The notes beneath the pieces were generated by a model. The model was not told the origin of the DNA. It was given only the letters and a program-made list of their open reading frames with translations, and did not search any database. From the NCBI GenBank assembly GCA_963778375.1, contig CAVZTX010000023.1, positions 124,001 through 188,000 of the forward strand: a stretch of DNA of 64,000 bases. The letters are read 5' to 3'. Made by a program: the position numbers and the translations under genes. Shown here piece after piece: positions 21,298 to 31,300 of the stretch (position 1 is the stretch's first letter; the number at the start of each line of letters is the position of its first letter). The stretch is from CAVZTX01 sp963778375. Its GTDB lineage: Bacteria; Chloroflexota; Ktedonobacteria; Ktedonobacterales; Ktedonobacteraceae.

Positions 21298-21460
21298 AAA
21301 AAGCGCGGACTTTCATGTGTCCACGCTCAAGGATGTTACACAGTACCACTCTCTTCATTGTGTTCCTTGAGCGAGGGGCCAATGTGCGTGGCTGTGGATA
21401 TAATGGGTGTGAGAACGAACGATGATTGTCATAGATCAACTCACTCTTTCAAAGGCTCCG
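21298..21460 (-). promoter_or_regulatory. T-box-like leader of hisS with competing terminator and antiterminator
   Basis: On the minus strand the leader carries AGAGTGGTACTGTG (21352-21339), close to the T-box consensus AGGGTGGNACCGCG. It is followed by a terminator hairpin AGCGTGGAC (21327-21319) / GTCCGCGCT (21310-21302) and a U-run (21302-21298). The sequence TCCTTGAGCG (21333-21324) overlaps the terminator 5' arm and is perfectly complementary to CGCTCAAGGA (21373-21364), giving an alternative antiterminator around the T-box. A -10 TATAAT is at 21469-21464. T-boxes sense uncharged tRNA. A clear specifier stem I was not resolved, and the variable base is U although bacterial tRNA-His usually has C73. 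Confidence 0.6.
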
Positions 21461-21685
21461 AGAATTATATAGAATAGCATAGAAAAAGCGCACACAGGAT
21501 ACGTTTTCTTGTTTCATTGTATCAGAGGGGTATAGGTGAGTCAAGCATTCCTGGACCCTTTAGATGTAAAGAGCGATATTGTTACATGTTTGAAGGGAAG
21601 TACGTCTCTTTAAACGAGGTACCCAATAGTAAAGCCTTATTTTGAAAGATGCTCACAAACTGCATAATTATGTTGGAGGCGGTGG

Positions 21686-23383
21686 ATGACCCAAACAAGC
21701 GGAAAATTAACACAAACTGAAGAAGCCCTACACACCGATAATACTCATAAAAAAGCTACATTGCCGCAGCGTTTACAGCATGTGCGCCTGCGAATGCCTC
21801 CCACGTGGGTACTTTGTATCATCATTGGTGCTATCGCTTTAACGTTTAACCTTTACCAGCTAGGTACACCCAGTCTCTGGTATGATGAAACGTTTTCAGT
21901 TGAACTGGCTCGTCAACCACTACCCCATATGTTGTCTATCATCTTCAGTCTTGAGCCGAACATGGAACTCTACTACCTGTTCCTCAAAGGCTGGTTGGAT
22001 CTCACTGCTCTATTCGGACTGCACGCCACCGAGTTTGTCGTACGTTTCCCCTCAACGATTTTTGCGGCCCTCAGTTCGGTCATGGTATTTCTACTGGGCA
22101 AGCGCTTCCTGGGGCTGATCGTAGGCCTCGTTGGAGCCGGCCTCTATGTGCTCAATGATCTACAACTTACCTATGCCCAGCAGACCCGCGCCTATAGTAT
22201 GCAATTACTGTTGCTCTGCATTGCCTGGTATGCTCTTTTTGCAGTGCTTACTGTAGAGTCTCGTCAGAAGCGCTGGTGGATATGCTACGTTGCAGCAATG
22301 ACCCTTGCCGTCTACGCTCACCTGTTTAGCATGCTCATTTTGCTCTCACAGCTCCTTGCCTTTGCAGGCCTGCTGATTCTGCCGAGTCCTTGGCGAAGTA
22401 AGGTGCGGCGACAACTCCCCGCGCTGCTCGTAAGCCTGGTTGCCTTCTTTGTATTGATTATTCCTATGTTGCTTGTGAGCCTGCATGGTTCAAAAACATA
22501 CTGGCTCGATGCTCCAACTCGTAGTCAAGTTATTTATCTCCTTACCACCATCGCAGGCCAGAGCAAAACCTACCTGTACTTGATCGCGGCATTCTGCTGC
22601 TTTGGCCTGGCTGTAGGAGTACTCGCCTATTTGCCCCTGGGCAAGCGCCTGCTCGAGAGCTTTGCTTCTGGTGGCCGTCAGGAGAGAAATGAAGCTCGTT
22701 CGTCTTTGCTCTCGCACTTCTTGCCGATAGGCTTTGCCTTGCTATGCTGGGCGGTTGTGCCGGTAGTCGTCAGCTACGTGATTTCTAAAGAGACATCGAC
22801 TCGCATCTTTTCCACCCGCTATCTTGTGACGATTGTCCCGCCAATTTTCTTGTTGGTTGGCATGGGGGTTGCTGCCTTTCGCTGGCGTACTATCCAGTTT
22901 GCGCTCTCACTTGGCTTGTTGTTACTCGCCCTAACCCTTGTCCCGCTATACTACCAGTCTGCTCAGGTAGAAGACTGGCGTACACCCACATTCTGGTTGG
23001 AACAACAGTATCAATCAGGCGATGGCATAGTCTGCTATAACAATAAGCAAGGTTGCCAGATATCGGTCGAGTACTACCTGCATACCTATCCCAGCCCCGG
23101 TAATCCGCATTTTACAGACGACTCCCCTGGTGCCTATTCATGGCAAACCTTTGGCCCGGCAGATCCAAATGCGCAGGACTACCAGGCAGCAGTGAATATC
23201 AATGCTTTACAGACCTACGCGTCTAAGCATCCTCGTCTCTTCTTCATCGAAGGCCGTGTTGCCAATAATGACGAAGCCCAGCGCATGCACAATGCCATCA
23301 GTTGGCTCGATAGTCACTACCGTTTTATTAGCCAGATCATGTCCTCTAACGTGACTATTCGGTTGTATGTGACTGGTGGGTAA
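21686..23383 (+). CDS. Membrane glycosyltransferase, GT39/ArnT-like
   Basis: 565 residues with about 10-12 membrane helices. The first outer loop has GTPSLWYDETFSVELAR, with the D-E pair typical of lipid-linked-sugar transferases of the PMT/ArnT superfamily. The helix AQQTRAYSMQLLLLC also fits. The C-terminal 120 residues form a soluble outside domain with DWRTPTFWLEQQYQSGDGIV. The acceptor is unknown. GGAGG precedes the ATG. It stands alone between hisS and a small gene. Confidence 0.8.
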   Translation: MTQTSGKLTQTEEALHTDNTHKKATLPQRLQHVRLRMPPTWVLCIIIGAIALTFNLYQLGTPSLWYDETFSVELARQPLPHMLSIIFSLEPNMELYYLFLKGWLDLTALFGLHATEFVVRFPSTIFAALSSVMVFLLGKRFLGLIVGLVGAGLYVLNDLQLTYAQQTRAYSMQLLLLCIAWYALFAVLTVESRQKRWWICYVAAMTLAVYAHLFSMLILLSQLLAFAGLLILPSPWRSKVRRQLPALLVSLVAFFVLIIPMLLVSLHGSKTYWLDAPTRSQVIYLLTTIAGQSKTYLYLIAAFCCFGLAVGVLAYLPLGKRLLESFASGGRQERNEARSSLLSHFLPIGFALLCWAVVPVVVSYVISKETSTRIFSTRYLVTIVPPIFLLVGMGVAAFRWRTIQFALSLGLLLLALTLVPLYYQSAQVEDWRTPTFWLEQQYQSGDGIVCYNNKQGCQISVEYYLHTYPSPGNPHFTDDSPGAYSWQTFGPADPNAQDYQAAVNINALQTYASKHPRLFFIEGRVANNDEAQRMHNAISWLDSHYRFISQIMSSNVTIRLYVTGG

Positions 23384-23461
23384 TGTTCTGCTCCTTTCTG
23401 TGATAAAATAATCTCAGATGCTTTTATCTAAAACCCCTCTTAAATCACCGAGGAACCGAAT

Positions 23462-23839
23462 ATGGCTACTTTTGCCGAATTATATACTCCATTGCTCAAA
23501 GAAGTCTTTACCGCCCAGGCACAACAGAAGCTCAATGAAGGAGCTGATGGACTAGAGTCTGCCCGCACATATGCGGAACGAGGTAAGCCAGAATTTGTCC
23601 TGGCCTATCTTTTGCTCATTGATGTGCCCGACGAGGACAAACGTGAACTCCTTGCCTACTCATACGAACGCCGCGCCGCACTCTCTGAGGAAAAAGCCGA
23701 AAGCCTCAGTATGCAGTTCGACCGTCCGTTCCCACTCATCAAACTGGAAGTCCAGAAAGACCGCATGAATGCCCAGCAAGTGCGGCAGGGGAAACGTGTG
23801 CGACGCGATAGCGCCACAAAAATGCTTCGTATCAACTAA
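23462..23839 (+). CDS. Small conserved-looking protein of unknown function
   Basis: 125 residues, charged and mainly helical by composition, with no membrane segment or signal peptide. It starts MATFAELYTPLLKEVF and ends in a basic tail (RQGKRVRRDSATKML). No family was recognised. It is preceded by GAGGAACCGAAT and lies 78 bp after the glycosyltransferase, with a possible TGATAAAAT promoter between. Codon use and the absence of a good frame on the other strand support a real gene. Confidence 0.65.
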   Translation: MATFAELYTPLLKEVFTAQAQQKLNEGADGLESARTYAERGKPEFVLAYLLLIDVPDEDKRELLAYSYERRAALSEEKAESLSMQFDRPFPLIKLEVQKDRMNAQQVRQGKRVRRDSATKMLRIN

Positions 23840-23968
23840 TTTCAATTGATTTGTGAGCTACTACCTTTTCAGCTACTCGCTCTCATGCTAAGATTATAGA
23901 GGCTATTCTTGCGTTTTATATCAAAAAAGGACGAGGACCGGCCTTTCGTGCCGTATTTCTAATATCAA

Positions 23969-26900
23969 ATGCAACGTTGTTTAAATCCACGAAAACCACA
24001 TGAAAATAGAGTCCCGGCCCAATCGGAAGATGCTACCATAGCATTACCCGACCATGCCAACAGCCGGGTACCCTCTCGACAAGTTGCTTGCCAGTACTGC
24101 AAGTATTTACTTGAAGGCGCTTTGTTGGACGATTGCCGTGTCATTCGATGGATTGGCTCTGGCGCATTTGGCGATGTGTATGAAGCGGAACAATTACCTC
24201 CATTAAACCGCCGCGTTGCGGTCAAAGTTATGGGGCTTGAGCGCGTCTTCGACGAATCGTCCGCTCAACTCTTTGAGCACGAGGTGCGCTCGATTGCCGC
24301 ACTTGATCACCCCAACATCTTGCCTGTCTTACGTGTGGGAGCAATCGAGGATGGTCGCTCCTATCTCGTCATGAAATTTGCCGCGCATGGCTCCCTGCAA
24401 AAGTTCAGCCAATTAACTCCACAAGCTCTTTCTGTCTTACCTACAAGTATCCCTACCCAGCAACAAATCTCCCTCGCTCAACAGGAAGAAACACATTCAG
24501 ACGAACCAGCACCTCAACCGAGTGAAACTGAGAACACCTTCCTCAATCTTTCACCCGATTCCAACGCGCCGGAGAATAGTGAGAGCGCCAAAACAGTCGC
24601 ACTCACTGTATCCCAGCAAGAAACCATCACTGGCAACGAAACCATCGTTTACGATGATGCCAGGCGGCAGGATTCCTCCACTACTCAAGAGAGCCGATCT
24701 ATCACGTCCCAACTCTCTGCCGAGTCGGTCCTCACACCCCAACAATTGTTGCCCTACGTAGAGAGTGCTGCGGCAGCCTTGCAATATGCCCATAATCATA
24801 GCCTACTTCACCTCAACGTCAAGCCCGCTAACCTGCTGCTCGATAGCGAAGACCGCCTTTTACTTGCCGATTTTGGTGTTTCTGCCTTGCTCGACGGCTA
24901 CACCCATGCCTCACTGCATGGCTATGTGGGGACACCACTGTATACTGCCCCTGAGCAGTGGCTGGAACAACCTCGACCCGCCAGTGACCAATATGCCCTG
25001 GCTGTCACCTGCTATCAGTTGCTCACTGGTCGTGCCCCATTTACAGGCAACCTGTACTCGATTATGCATGGGCACCTCAAAACACCGCCACCTCCACTGC
25101 GTGAGTTCAATCCACTTGTTTCATCACAGGTCGAGGCCGTCATCCTACGTGGACTCGCCAAGGAACCAACCGACCGTTATCCCAATATGCTCGCCTTTGC
25201 CCAGGCCTATCGTCAAGCATTAGAAAGTGCCGCCAGCGAGAAAACAGATATACATAGCCAGCACGTCACAGATTCCGTCCTGATTCCACTCTCCCATCAG
25301 AATGGAGACGCTTCAACACCTCATACGGATGCCCAACCCACATCAACCGAAGCAGAATCCTTCCCCTCCACACAAACCATAACCCAATCGTCACCTGTAG
25401 GGGCACCCCTTGCGGGTGCCCTGGGAAGTCCCGTCGGTGCCCTGGGAAGTATCGATGCCCTGGGAAGTCCCGTTGATGCCTTGGGAACTCCTAATGTTCA
25501 TGCCCCTCGTGTGAGTGCACTGGTGACTCCCGCCGATAATCTGGTGACCCCTGCTGATTCCCATGCCCCTCGCGTGGATGCCCTAAAGACTCCTGCGAAT
25601 GTCCTATCAACAACTCCCCGTTCACCCGCTAAAAAAAGCCGCATACGCATTGTAGTCCTGGTCCTGCTCGCCCTTCTGCTTGTAGCCAGCAGCGCACTCG
25701 GCATCCTGAGGATTTTTGATCCCTGCCTCCTCGGTATATGCTCTGCAATGAAATTGAGCACAAACGAGATAAATTTTACCAATGGCGGATCGCATCAAGT
25801 GAAAATTACTAATCCAGGCTCAGCAGATCTGCTTTGGAAGGCCTCCTCAGGCAAGAGTGCATCGTGGTTGACGTTGTCTCCCACACAAGGAACGCTGGCT
25901 CCCGACAAATCAACTTTTTTAACCATCACTGCTAATGCCGCGAATTTGGACAATGGCGAATATAGTGGCTTTGTAGCGGTTACCGGCCAAGGGGTGTCCA
26001 CGCAGGATATTGAGGTCAGTCTGGCAGTCCAGACTGGCCTGGCAGCAATTCAGGTCAACATCACCGGCACGAGTTTCTCGTTTACTCAAGGTGCCTTACA
26101 ACCGACCTCACAGAAGATAACTATTACGAATGATAGTGGTCAGCCTCTCACCTGGTTTACGCAATATAGCGAGAATACCTGGCTGGTGGTCGTGCCAAAC
26201 CGCGGTACGCTCAAGGATGGCCAGTCAGTGAATTTAACCGTTACTGCCCATGCACAGAATTTGACACCCAATGGCTACATCGCTACATTGACACTCATTG
26301 GCACATTAGGAAACCAGGTACAGCAGAACGTCCTGCGCTCCTATGATTTCCGTCTGGACGTGGCTCAGACAACGCAGACCCCGACAGCAACACAGACACC
26401 TACGCCGCAGCAGTTCCAATTTCCTCAGTTCAATGCCCAATCTGCTCCTTCAACTAATGCTCCCACGACACTACGTTCAGGGCATAGCATGGTCTGGGAT
26501 GCCAAAGACAACCTGCTGCTCGTCTTTGGCGGCGTTGATAATCAAGGGAACCTCTTAAATGATCTCTGGTCCTACAGCCCTACAACCGGAAGTTGGACAG
26601 AAATAAATAATGTGACCCCTGCAGGTAATTGTGGCAGCCTGCCTTCTCCCCGCATGAATGCTGCGATGGTCTGGGATAGCGTCAACAACCAGCTTTTGCT
26701 CTATGGCGGCGTCGGTGCCAATAATCGCTATCTCGGCGACCTCTGGTCTTACAGTACAAGTGCAGGCTGGACACTGATCCAATGCTCCAATAATGGACCG
26801 GGAGCACGTTCTGCCAATGCGGTCTGGGATGGGCAGGAGATGTTACTGCTTGGTGGCATAAACCATCGAGGCCTGCTCTCAGACTTCTGGTCATATACAC

Positions 26901-27397
26901 CTGGCAACAATGGCGGCTGGCAGCAACTGTCCAACTCTCCTATGGGCGCGCGTGCCTACCAGACGCTTGTGTGGGATAGCGACGATAATCGTCTGTATGT
27001 ATTTGGTGGTTTGGATGCGAACGGAATACAGCAGAACGATTTCTGGTCATATACCAAAGCCAGTGGCTGGTCAGTTATTCAACCTGCCACTACAGATAAT
27101 CCATTAGGTCGGCAACAGGGAATGGGGGCCTGGGATAGTACCAACCATGTAATGTACTTGATGGGAGGGTGGCAGGACGGTCAACCATCTCCCTTCTATG
27201 GTTTCTGGGTCTTTGATCCACATCAGAATGCCTGGGGGTTGGTGACTCCGCTGGATAGTAAAGGCGTACGCATCATACCGGGACGCACCGCCTCAGCGAT
27301 GGTCTGGGACAATACCGACCATCGCGCATATATTTATGGTGGTGCAGGTAACGATAAGACGCATAGCAGTCTGAATGACTTATGGATGATCAGTTAA
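23969..27397 (+). CDS. Receptor-like Ser/Thr kinase homologue with BACON and Kelch repeats; HRD Asp replaced by Asn
   Basis: 1142 residues. A small Cys pair (ACQYC) precedes a kinase domain with glycine loop IGSGAFGDVYEA, Lys86 in VAVKVM and ADFGVSAL (Asp301). The catalytic loop reads HLNVKPANLLL, so the catalytic Asp is Asn283 and the Arg is Leu. A 100-residue polar insertion separates hinge and catalytic loop. After a repetitive Ala/Leu/Pro linker comes one membrane helix (IVVLVLLALLLVASSALGIL), then two BACON-like domains and about six Kelch blades with WDxxxNxLLLFGG patterns. The outer part likely binds protein or glycan. Phosphotransfer may be weak or lost. It stands alone. Confidence 0.87.
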   Translation: MQRCLNPRKPHENRVPAQSEDATIALPDHANSRVPSRQVACQYCKYLLEGALLDDCRVIRWIGSGAFGDVYEAEQLPPLNRRVAVKVMGLERVFDESSAQLFEHEVRSIAALDHPNILPVLRVGAIEDGRSYLVMKFAAHGSLQKFSQLTPQALSVLPTSIPTQQQISLAQQEETHSDEPAPQPSETENTFLNLSPDSNAPENSESAKTVALTVSQQETITGNETIVYDDARRQDSSTTQESRSITSQLSAESVLTPQQLLPYVESAAAALQYAHNHSLLHLNVKPANLLLDSEDRLLLADFGVSALLDGYTHASLHGYVGTPLYTAPEQWLEQPRPASDQYALAVTCYQLLTGRAPFTGNLYSIMHGHLKTPPPPLREFNPLVSSQVEAVILRGLAKEPTDRYPNMLAFAQAYRQALESAASEKTDIHSQHVTDSVLIPLSHQNGDASTPHTDAQPTSTEAESFPSTQTITQSSPVGAPLAGALGSPVGALGSIDALGSPVDALGTPNVHAPRVSALVTPADNLVTPADSHAPRVDALKTPANVLSTTPRSPAKKSRIRIVVLVLLALLLVASSALGILRIFDPCLLGICSAMKLSTNEINFTNGGSHQVKITNPGSADLLWKASSGKSASWLTLSPTQGTLAPDKSTFLTITANAANLDNGEYSGFVAVTGQGVSTQDIEVSLAVQTGLAAIQVNITGTSFSFTQGALQPTSQKITITNDSGQPLTWFTQYSENTWLVVVPNRGTLKDGQSVNLTVTAHAQNLTPNGYIATLTLIGTLGNQVQQNVLRSYDFRLDVAQTTQTPTATQTPTPQQFQFPQFNAQSAPSTNAPTTLRSGHSMVWDAKDNLLLVFGGVDNQGNLLNDLWSYSPTTGSWTEINNVTPAGNCGSLPSPRMNAAMVWDSVNNQLLLYGGVGANNRYLGDLWSYSTSAGWTLIQCSNNGPGARSANAVWDGQEMLLLGGINHRGLLSDFWSYTPGNNGGWQQLSNSPMGARAYQTLVWDSDDNRLYVFGGLDANGIQQNDFWSYTKASGWSVIQPATTDNPLGRQQGMGAWDSTNHVMYLMGGWQDGQPSPFYGFWVFDPHQNAWGLVTPLDSKGVRIIPGRTASAMVWDNTDHRAYIYGGAGNDKTHSSLNDLWMIS
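25390..25600 (+). repeat. Degenerate tandem repeats and GTAGGGGC hairpin in the kinase linker
   Basis: The linker DNA repeats units such as GATGCCCTGGGAAGTCCCGT about every 24-27 bp, coding for GALGSPVG, DALGSPVD, DALGTPNV and similar. It begins with TGTAGGGGCACCCC-TTGC-GGGTGCCC at 25397, a perfect hairpin of the dispersed repeat family. A non-coding repeat seems to have been captured and amplified as protein linker. Confidence 0.6.
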
Positions 27398-27448
27398 CGC
27401 ACGCTTTTAATACCGGACCTTATCTGATTGACATAACTTATACAAGGG

Positions 27449-28171
27449 TCATATCTGGTCGGGATCTATCCCAAGTGAGCGGAATTTCTCAGCAAGCGCT
27501 TGGGCCTTCCTGATGGCCACCTCTGCTCGCTCGGCTGCTAGTGCGGCGAGTTGCGCCTGAGTCTCCTCGCCAGTCAGCCGCAAATTGCCTTGAGTGTCAT
27601 ACAGGCGCAGATATTTGCCCTCAGGAACCAACCAACTCTGGAGATGAAAACTCCAGATGCGCCCATCGGGACCGGTTGGCAGTTCCCGCATCATTCGATG
27701 CTCTGGATCAAGTTGCCAACCGAAAAGTCGTCGTGTCCCTGTACGGGCTCGTCGCAGCGGTCGCTTATTGGGATCGTAGGCGAAATATTCTTTCACACCC
27801 ATCTTGGTGTAGCGGTCCGGTTTCTCTTCCAGGTCCTTATTCCAGGTCTCCTCGGAAGCAATCTCGAAGACCACATGGGGTGCAGGTCCGGTCTTGCCCA
27901 CGCGCCAACTCTTCATGTCTTGCAAGTCTTGTTCCTCGACCCCCTTGATGACCGCAATATCTGGAACGATGGGAGGCTCCATTGGGTCATTCGTTTGGTA
28001 GAAGTTAAAGTTTTCACAGAGGGCACAGGTTTGCCCACGAAATAGTTGTCTGAGAACGTCCATGAGATAATGTACGAGCCAAGAATGCAGCTTGGTCTCC
28101 CCCATCAAATCCTCCTCGGTGGGGTGAGAATCGTAGTAGTAGGCGACCTCGTCATTCATATACTTAGCCAT
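27449..28171 (-). CDS. Uma2-family (DUF820) nuclease-fold protein
   Basis: 240 residues from the ATG at 28171, chosen because GGAAGAGAG lies upstream and the family start follows. It shows the PD-(D/E)XK-like core of Uma2 proteins: PIVPDIAVIKG, then APHVVFEIASEETWNKDLEEKPDRYTKMGVKEYFAYDP, cited here by its parts VVFEIASEET and DLEEKPDRYTKMGVKEYF. The C-terminus is a helical QALAEKFRSLGIDPD tail. Uma2 proteins are very abundant in Chloroflexota and cyanobacteria and their function is unproven. A second, shorter one is at 46663-47220. Confidence 0.82.
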   Translation of the reverse strand: MAKYMNDEVAYYYDSHPTEEDLMGETKLHSWLVHYLMDVLRQLFRGQTCALCENFNFYQTNDPMEPPIVPDIAVIKGVEEQDLQDMKSWRVGKTGPAPHVVFEIASEETWNKDLEEKPDRYTKMGVKEYFAYDPNKRPLRRARTGTRRLFGWQLDPEHRMMRELPTGPDGRIWSFHLQSWLVPEGKYLRLYDTQGNLRLTGEETQAQLAALAAERAEVAIRKAQALAEKFRSLGIDPDQI

Positions 28172-28322
28172 GGTACGCTCTCTTCCTTCGTGGGCAGGAA
28201 GTCTGGGAAACTCTTGTTCAGATTGCTTACCCAATGCTCCAACACCCCATCCTACGTGTGCTGACCTATCAGGTCGCGAGGCAAGATTGCTAATTTTATG
28301 ATACCATAGAGCTATAGCATGG

Positions 28323-28380
28323 ACAAGCCGTTGCATCTCTCTTCGGTAACATTTTCATTTGAGTGAATACAACGGCTTGT
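28323..28380. terminator. Inverted repeat after gyrA
   Basis: ACAAGCCGTTG (28323-28333) and CAACGGCTTGT (28370-28380) are perfect 11-nt arms around a 36-nt loop, 16 bp beyond the gyrA stop codon on its downstream side. No T-run follows. It may terminate or protect gyrA mRNA. Confidence 0.4.
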
Positions 28381-28395
28381 ACCAGTCTCTTATTG

Positions 28396-31300
28396 CTACG
28401 AAACCTCGATATCCCCATTCTCCTCGTTTCCCTCCACTCCGTTCACCTCATCGCCCATTCCCTCATTCACATCCACCTCATCCATCTCTCCACCATTTCC
28501 CTCAACCTCGTTCTCGTTTTGGGCCTCCACCTTCTTGCCGTTGGTAGTTGCCACCGCCACAACGCTATCACCCTCGGAGAGATTCATCAGACGTACTCCC
28601 TGAGTGGCACGCCCGGCCTGCGCAATAGTGCTGACATCCGTGCGAATAACCACACCACTTGCGGAAATGATCATCAGGTCGTTATCGCGCTCGCTGATCA
28701 CACGTGCCGTTGCAACGCGCCCGGTCTTCTCGGTCACTTTTGCGGTGATCACGCCACCACCACCACGGCTGTGTCTCGGATATTCTTCAATGGACGTACG
28801 CTTGCCATAGCCATGCTCTGTCACCACCAGCAGTTCAGTATCTTTAGGTGCGAGATTCAGCGAAACAACGCTATCATCTTTACCTAATCGAATGCCACGT
28901 ACTCCACCGCTGGTTCGTGAAGCAGAACGTAATTCTGCTACAGTAAAGCGAATCGCCTGTCCCTGCGCAGTGATCATCAGCACATCATCGTCGGCATGTG
29001 CCAGCTTTGCGCCAATCAATTCGTCGTCATCTTCCAGGTCCATCGCAATCAACCCTGAGCGGCGCACCACCTCAAATTCATCCATCGCCGTCTTCTTAAC
29101 CTCGCCATTTTTGGTTGCGACGATCATAAAGTCCCGGCTGACTCCCTTAGGCACATACACCACCGCCGTTACCCGTTCGCGCTGCTCGATAGCGATCAAG
29201 TTGATGATATGCTCGCCCTTGGCTGTACGGCTCACATCGGGCAATTCGTAGACTCTCAACTGGAAGACGCGCCCTTTATCCGTGAAGAAGAGCAGTCCGT
29301 CATGACTATGGGCAACGAGTAGGTGGCGTACTGTGTCATCTTCACGCGTAGCCATGCCTGTAATGCCTCTTCCACCACGACGCTGTGCACGATAGGTACT
29401 GGATGGCAGACGCTTGATATAACCCTTTTCGGTCAGCGTCACCACCACCTCTTCGTTCGAGATTAGATCCTCTTCCCGGAATTCCCCAGCTTCTGCATCT
29501 TCGATATCTGTGCGACGAGGATCGCCGTACTTCTCCTTCAGCTCTTGTAGGTCTTCTTTGATCAGCTTGCGAATCTCATGAATGTCGCCTAAGAGCATCT
29601 GGTAGTAGGCAATGTTTTTCAGCACCTCTTGCCATTCTTCCTCGATCTTCTGGCGTTCCAATCCTGAAAGACGTGCGAGACGCATGTCCAGGATCGCTTT
29701 GGCCTGCACTTCCGAGAAGCCGAATTGTTGTTGCAGATTGAGGTTGAGCACTGCTTCTGAGGCTTGTGACTGGCGGATCATCCGAATAATAGCATCCAGG
29801 TTATCAAGCGCAATCTTCAAGCCTTCCAGGATATGTTTGCGTGCCTCCGCCTTCGCCAGTTCAAAACGTGTGCGGCGTGTAATCACCACTTCGCGGTGAT
29901 TGATATAATGCTGCAAGAATGCTTTGAGCGTCAAAATACGCGGCTGCGAATCCACCAGCGCCAGCATATTCGTATTGAAGGCGCTCTGCATTGCAGTGTA
30001 CTTAAACAGCGCGTTCAGTACGCTTTCTGGAGACCCATCCCGTTTCAGTTCGATCACCATGCGCATGCCCTGGCGATCAGACTCGTCTCGTACCTCGGAA
30101 ATGCCTTCCAGTTTCTTATCGCGAGCCATCTCGGCGATCTTTTTCACCAGGTCTGCCTTGTTGACCTGGTAGGGCAACTCAGTGACGATAATGCTCATAC
30201 GACCACGCTCGGCCTCTTCAAAGTGCGTGCGTGCCCGTACAACCACGCGCCCACGCCCATTGGCATACGTGTTACGAATACCCTCACGCCCATGAATGAT
30301 ACCGCCGGTAGGAAAATCAGGGCCTCGTACGATGCGTGAAAGTTCCTCGGTCGTAGCTTCAGGATTTTCGATCAGGTAGTTAATGCCATTGCACACCTCC
30401 ACCAGGTTATGCGGCGGGATGTTGGTTGCCATGCCCACAGCGATACCCGTAGACCCGTTGAGAAGCAAGTTGGGTAAGCGAGCAGGCATAACGACCGGCT
30501 CTTTGGTCTGATTGTCATAATTGGGCTTGAAATCAACCGTATCTTTGTCGATGTCGCGCAGCAATTCATCTGCAATCGCCGCCATTTTTGCTTCGGTGTT
30601 GTGATTCACAAAGCCGTTTGCCACGAACGAGTGACACGCGCTATCTACGCGCACGGAATAGACTGGCTGCTCACCTGCATCTTCGATACTTTTGACCCGC
30701 TCAAAAAGATAACGCTGGCGCGCCAGATTCTCGATCTCGACAACAGCCGTTGCTGGTAACACCTGAGCGAGTCGGGGCAGCGTTGCGACCAAGCGGTCAG
30801 CACGATCAAAGTTATTCTTGAACAGCCACTCACGCTGGCCGCGCTTGGCATGTGTTCTGGCATACTCGGCTAGATAGGGGATAAAGTCAGTGCGTGACAA
30901 CGCCTTGCCGGTGTGCAGTTGAAGGACTGCCTCCAGCGCCTGACTCTTCACCTCCGAGATAAAGCCGATCTCGCGAGCGAACAGGACCAGGTTGTCGCGA
31001 CCAGAGATCAGGAGGCGATGCATCTGCCGGGTTCTATCCTCATTCAATGACGCGACAATTCCAAAACGCAGCAAAAGCGTTTGGACCTGGCGTAGCATAA
31101 GACGGTTGCTAGCTGTCAGGTTCAGCCGCAGTAAGCTGCGACCAGATTTTTCGACCGCCCCATCACCTTCAAACAGACCGCGCAAGAAAGCGGCGGCCAC
31201 GTTGCGAGGTGAGCGCAAGATTGCTTCAGGTAGCTGCCGTTGAGCCGAGCGCCCTGACAATCCCAGAGCCTTGATGAACGCGATGACGTGTTGACTTACC

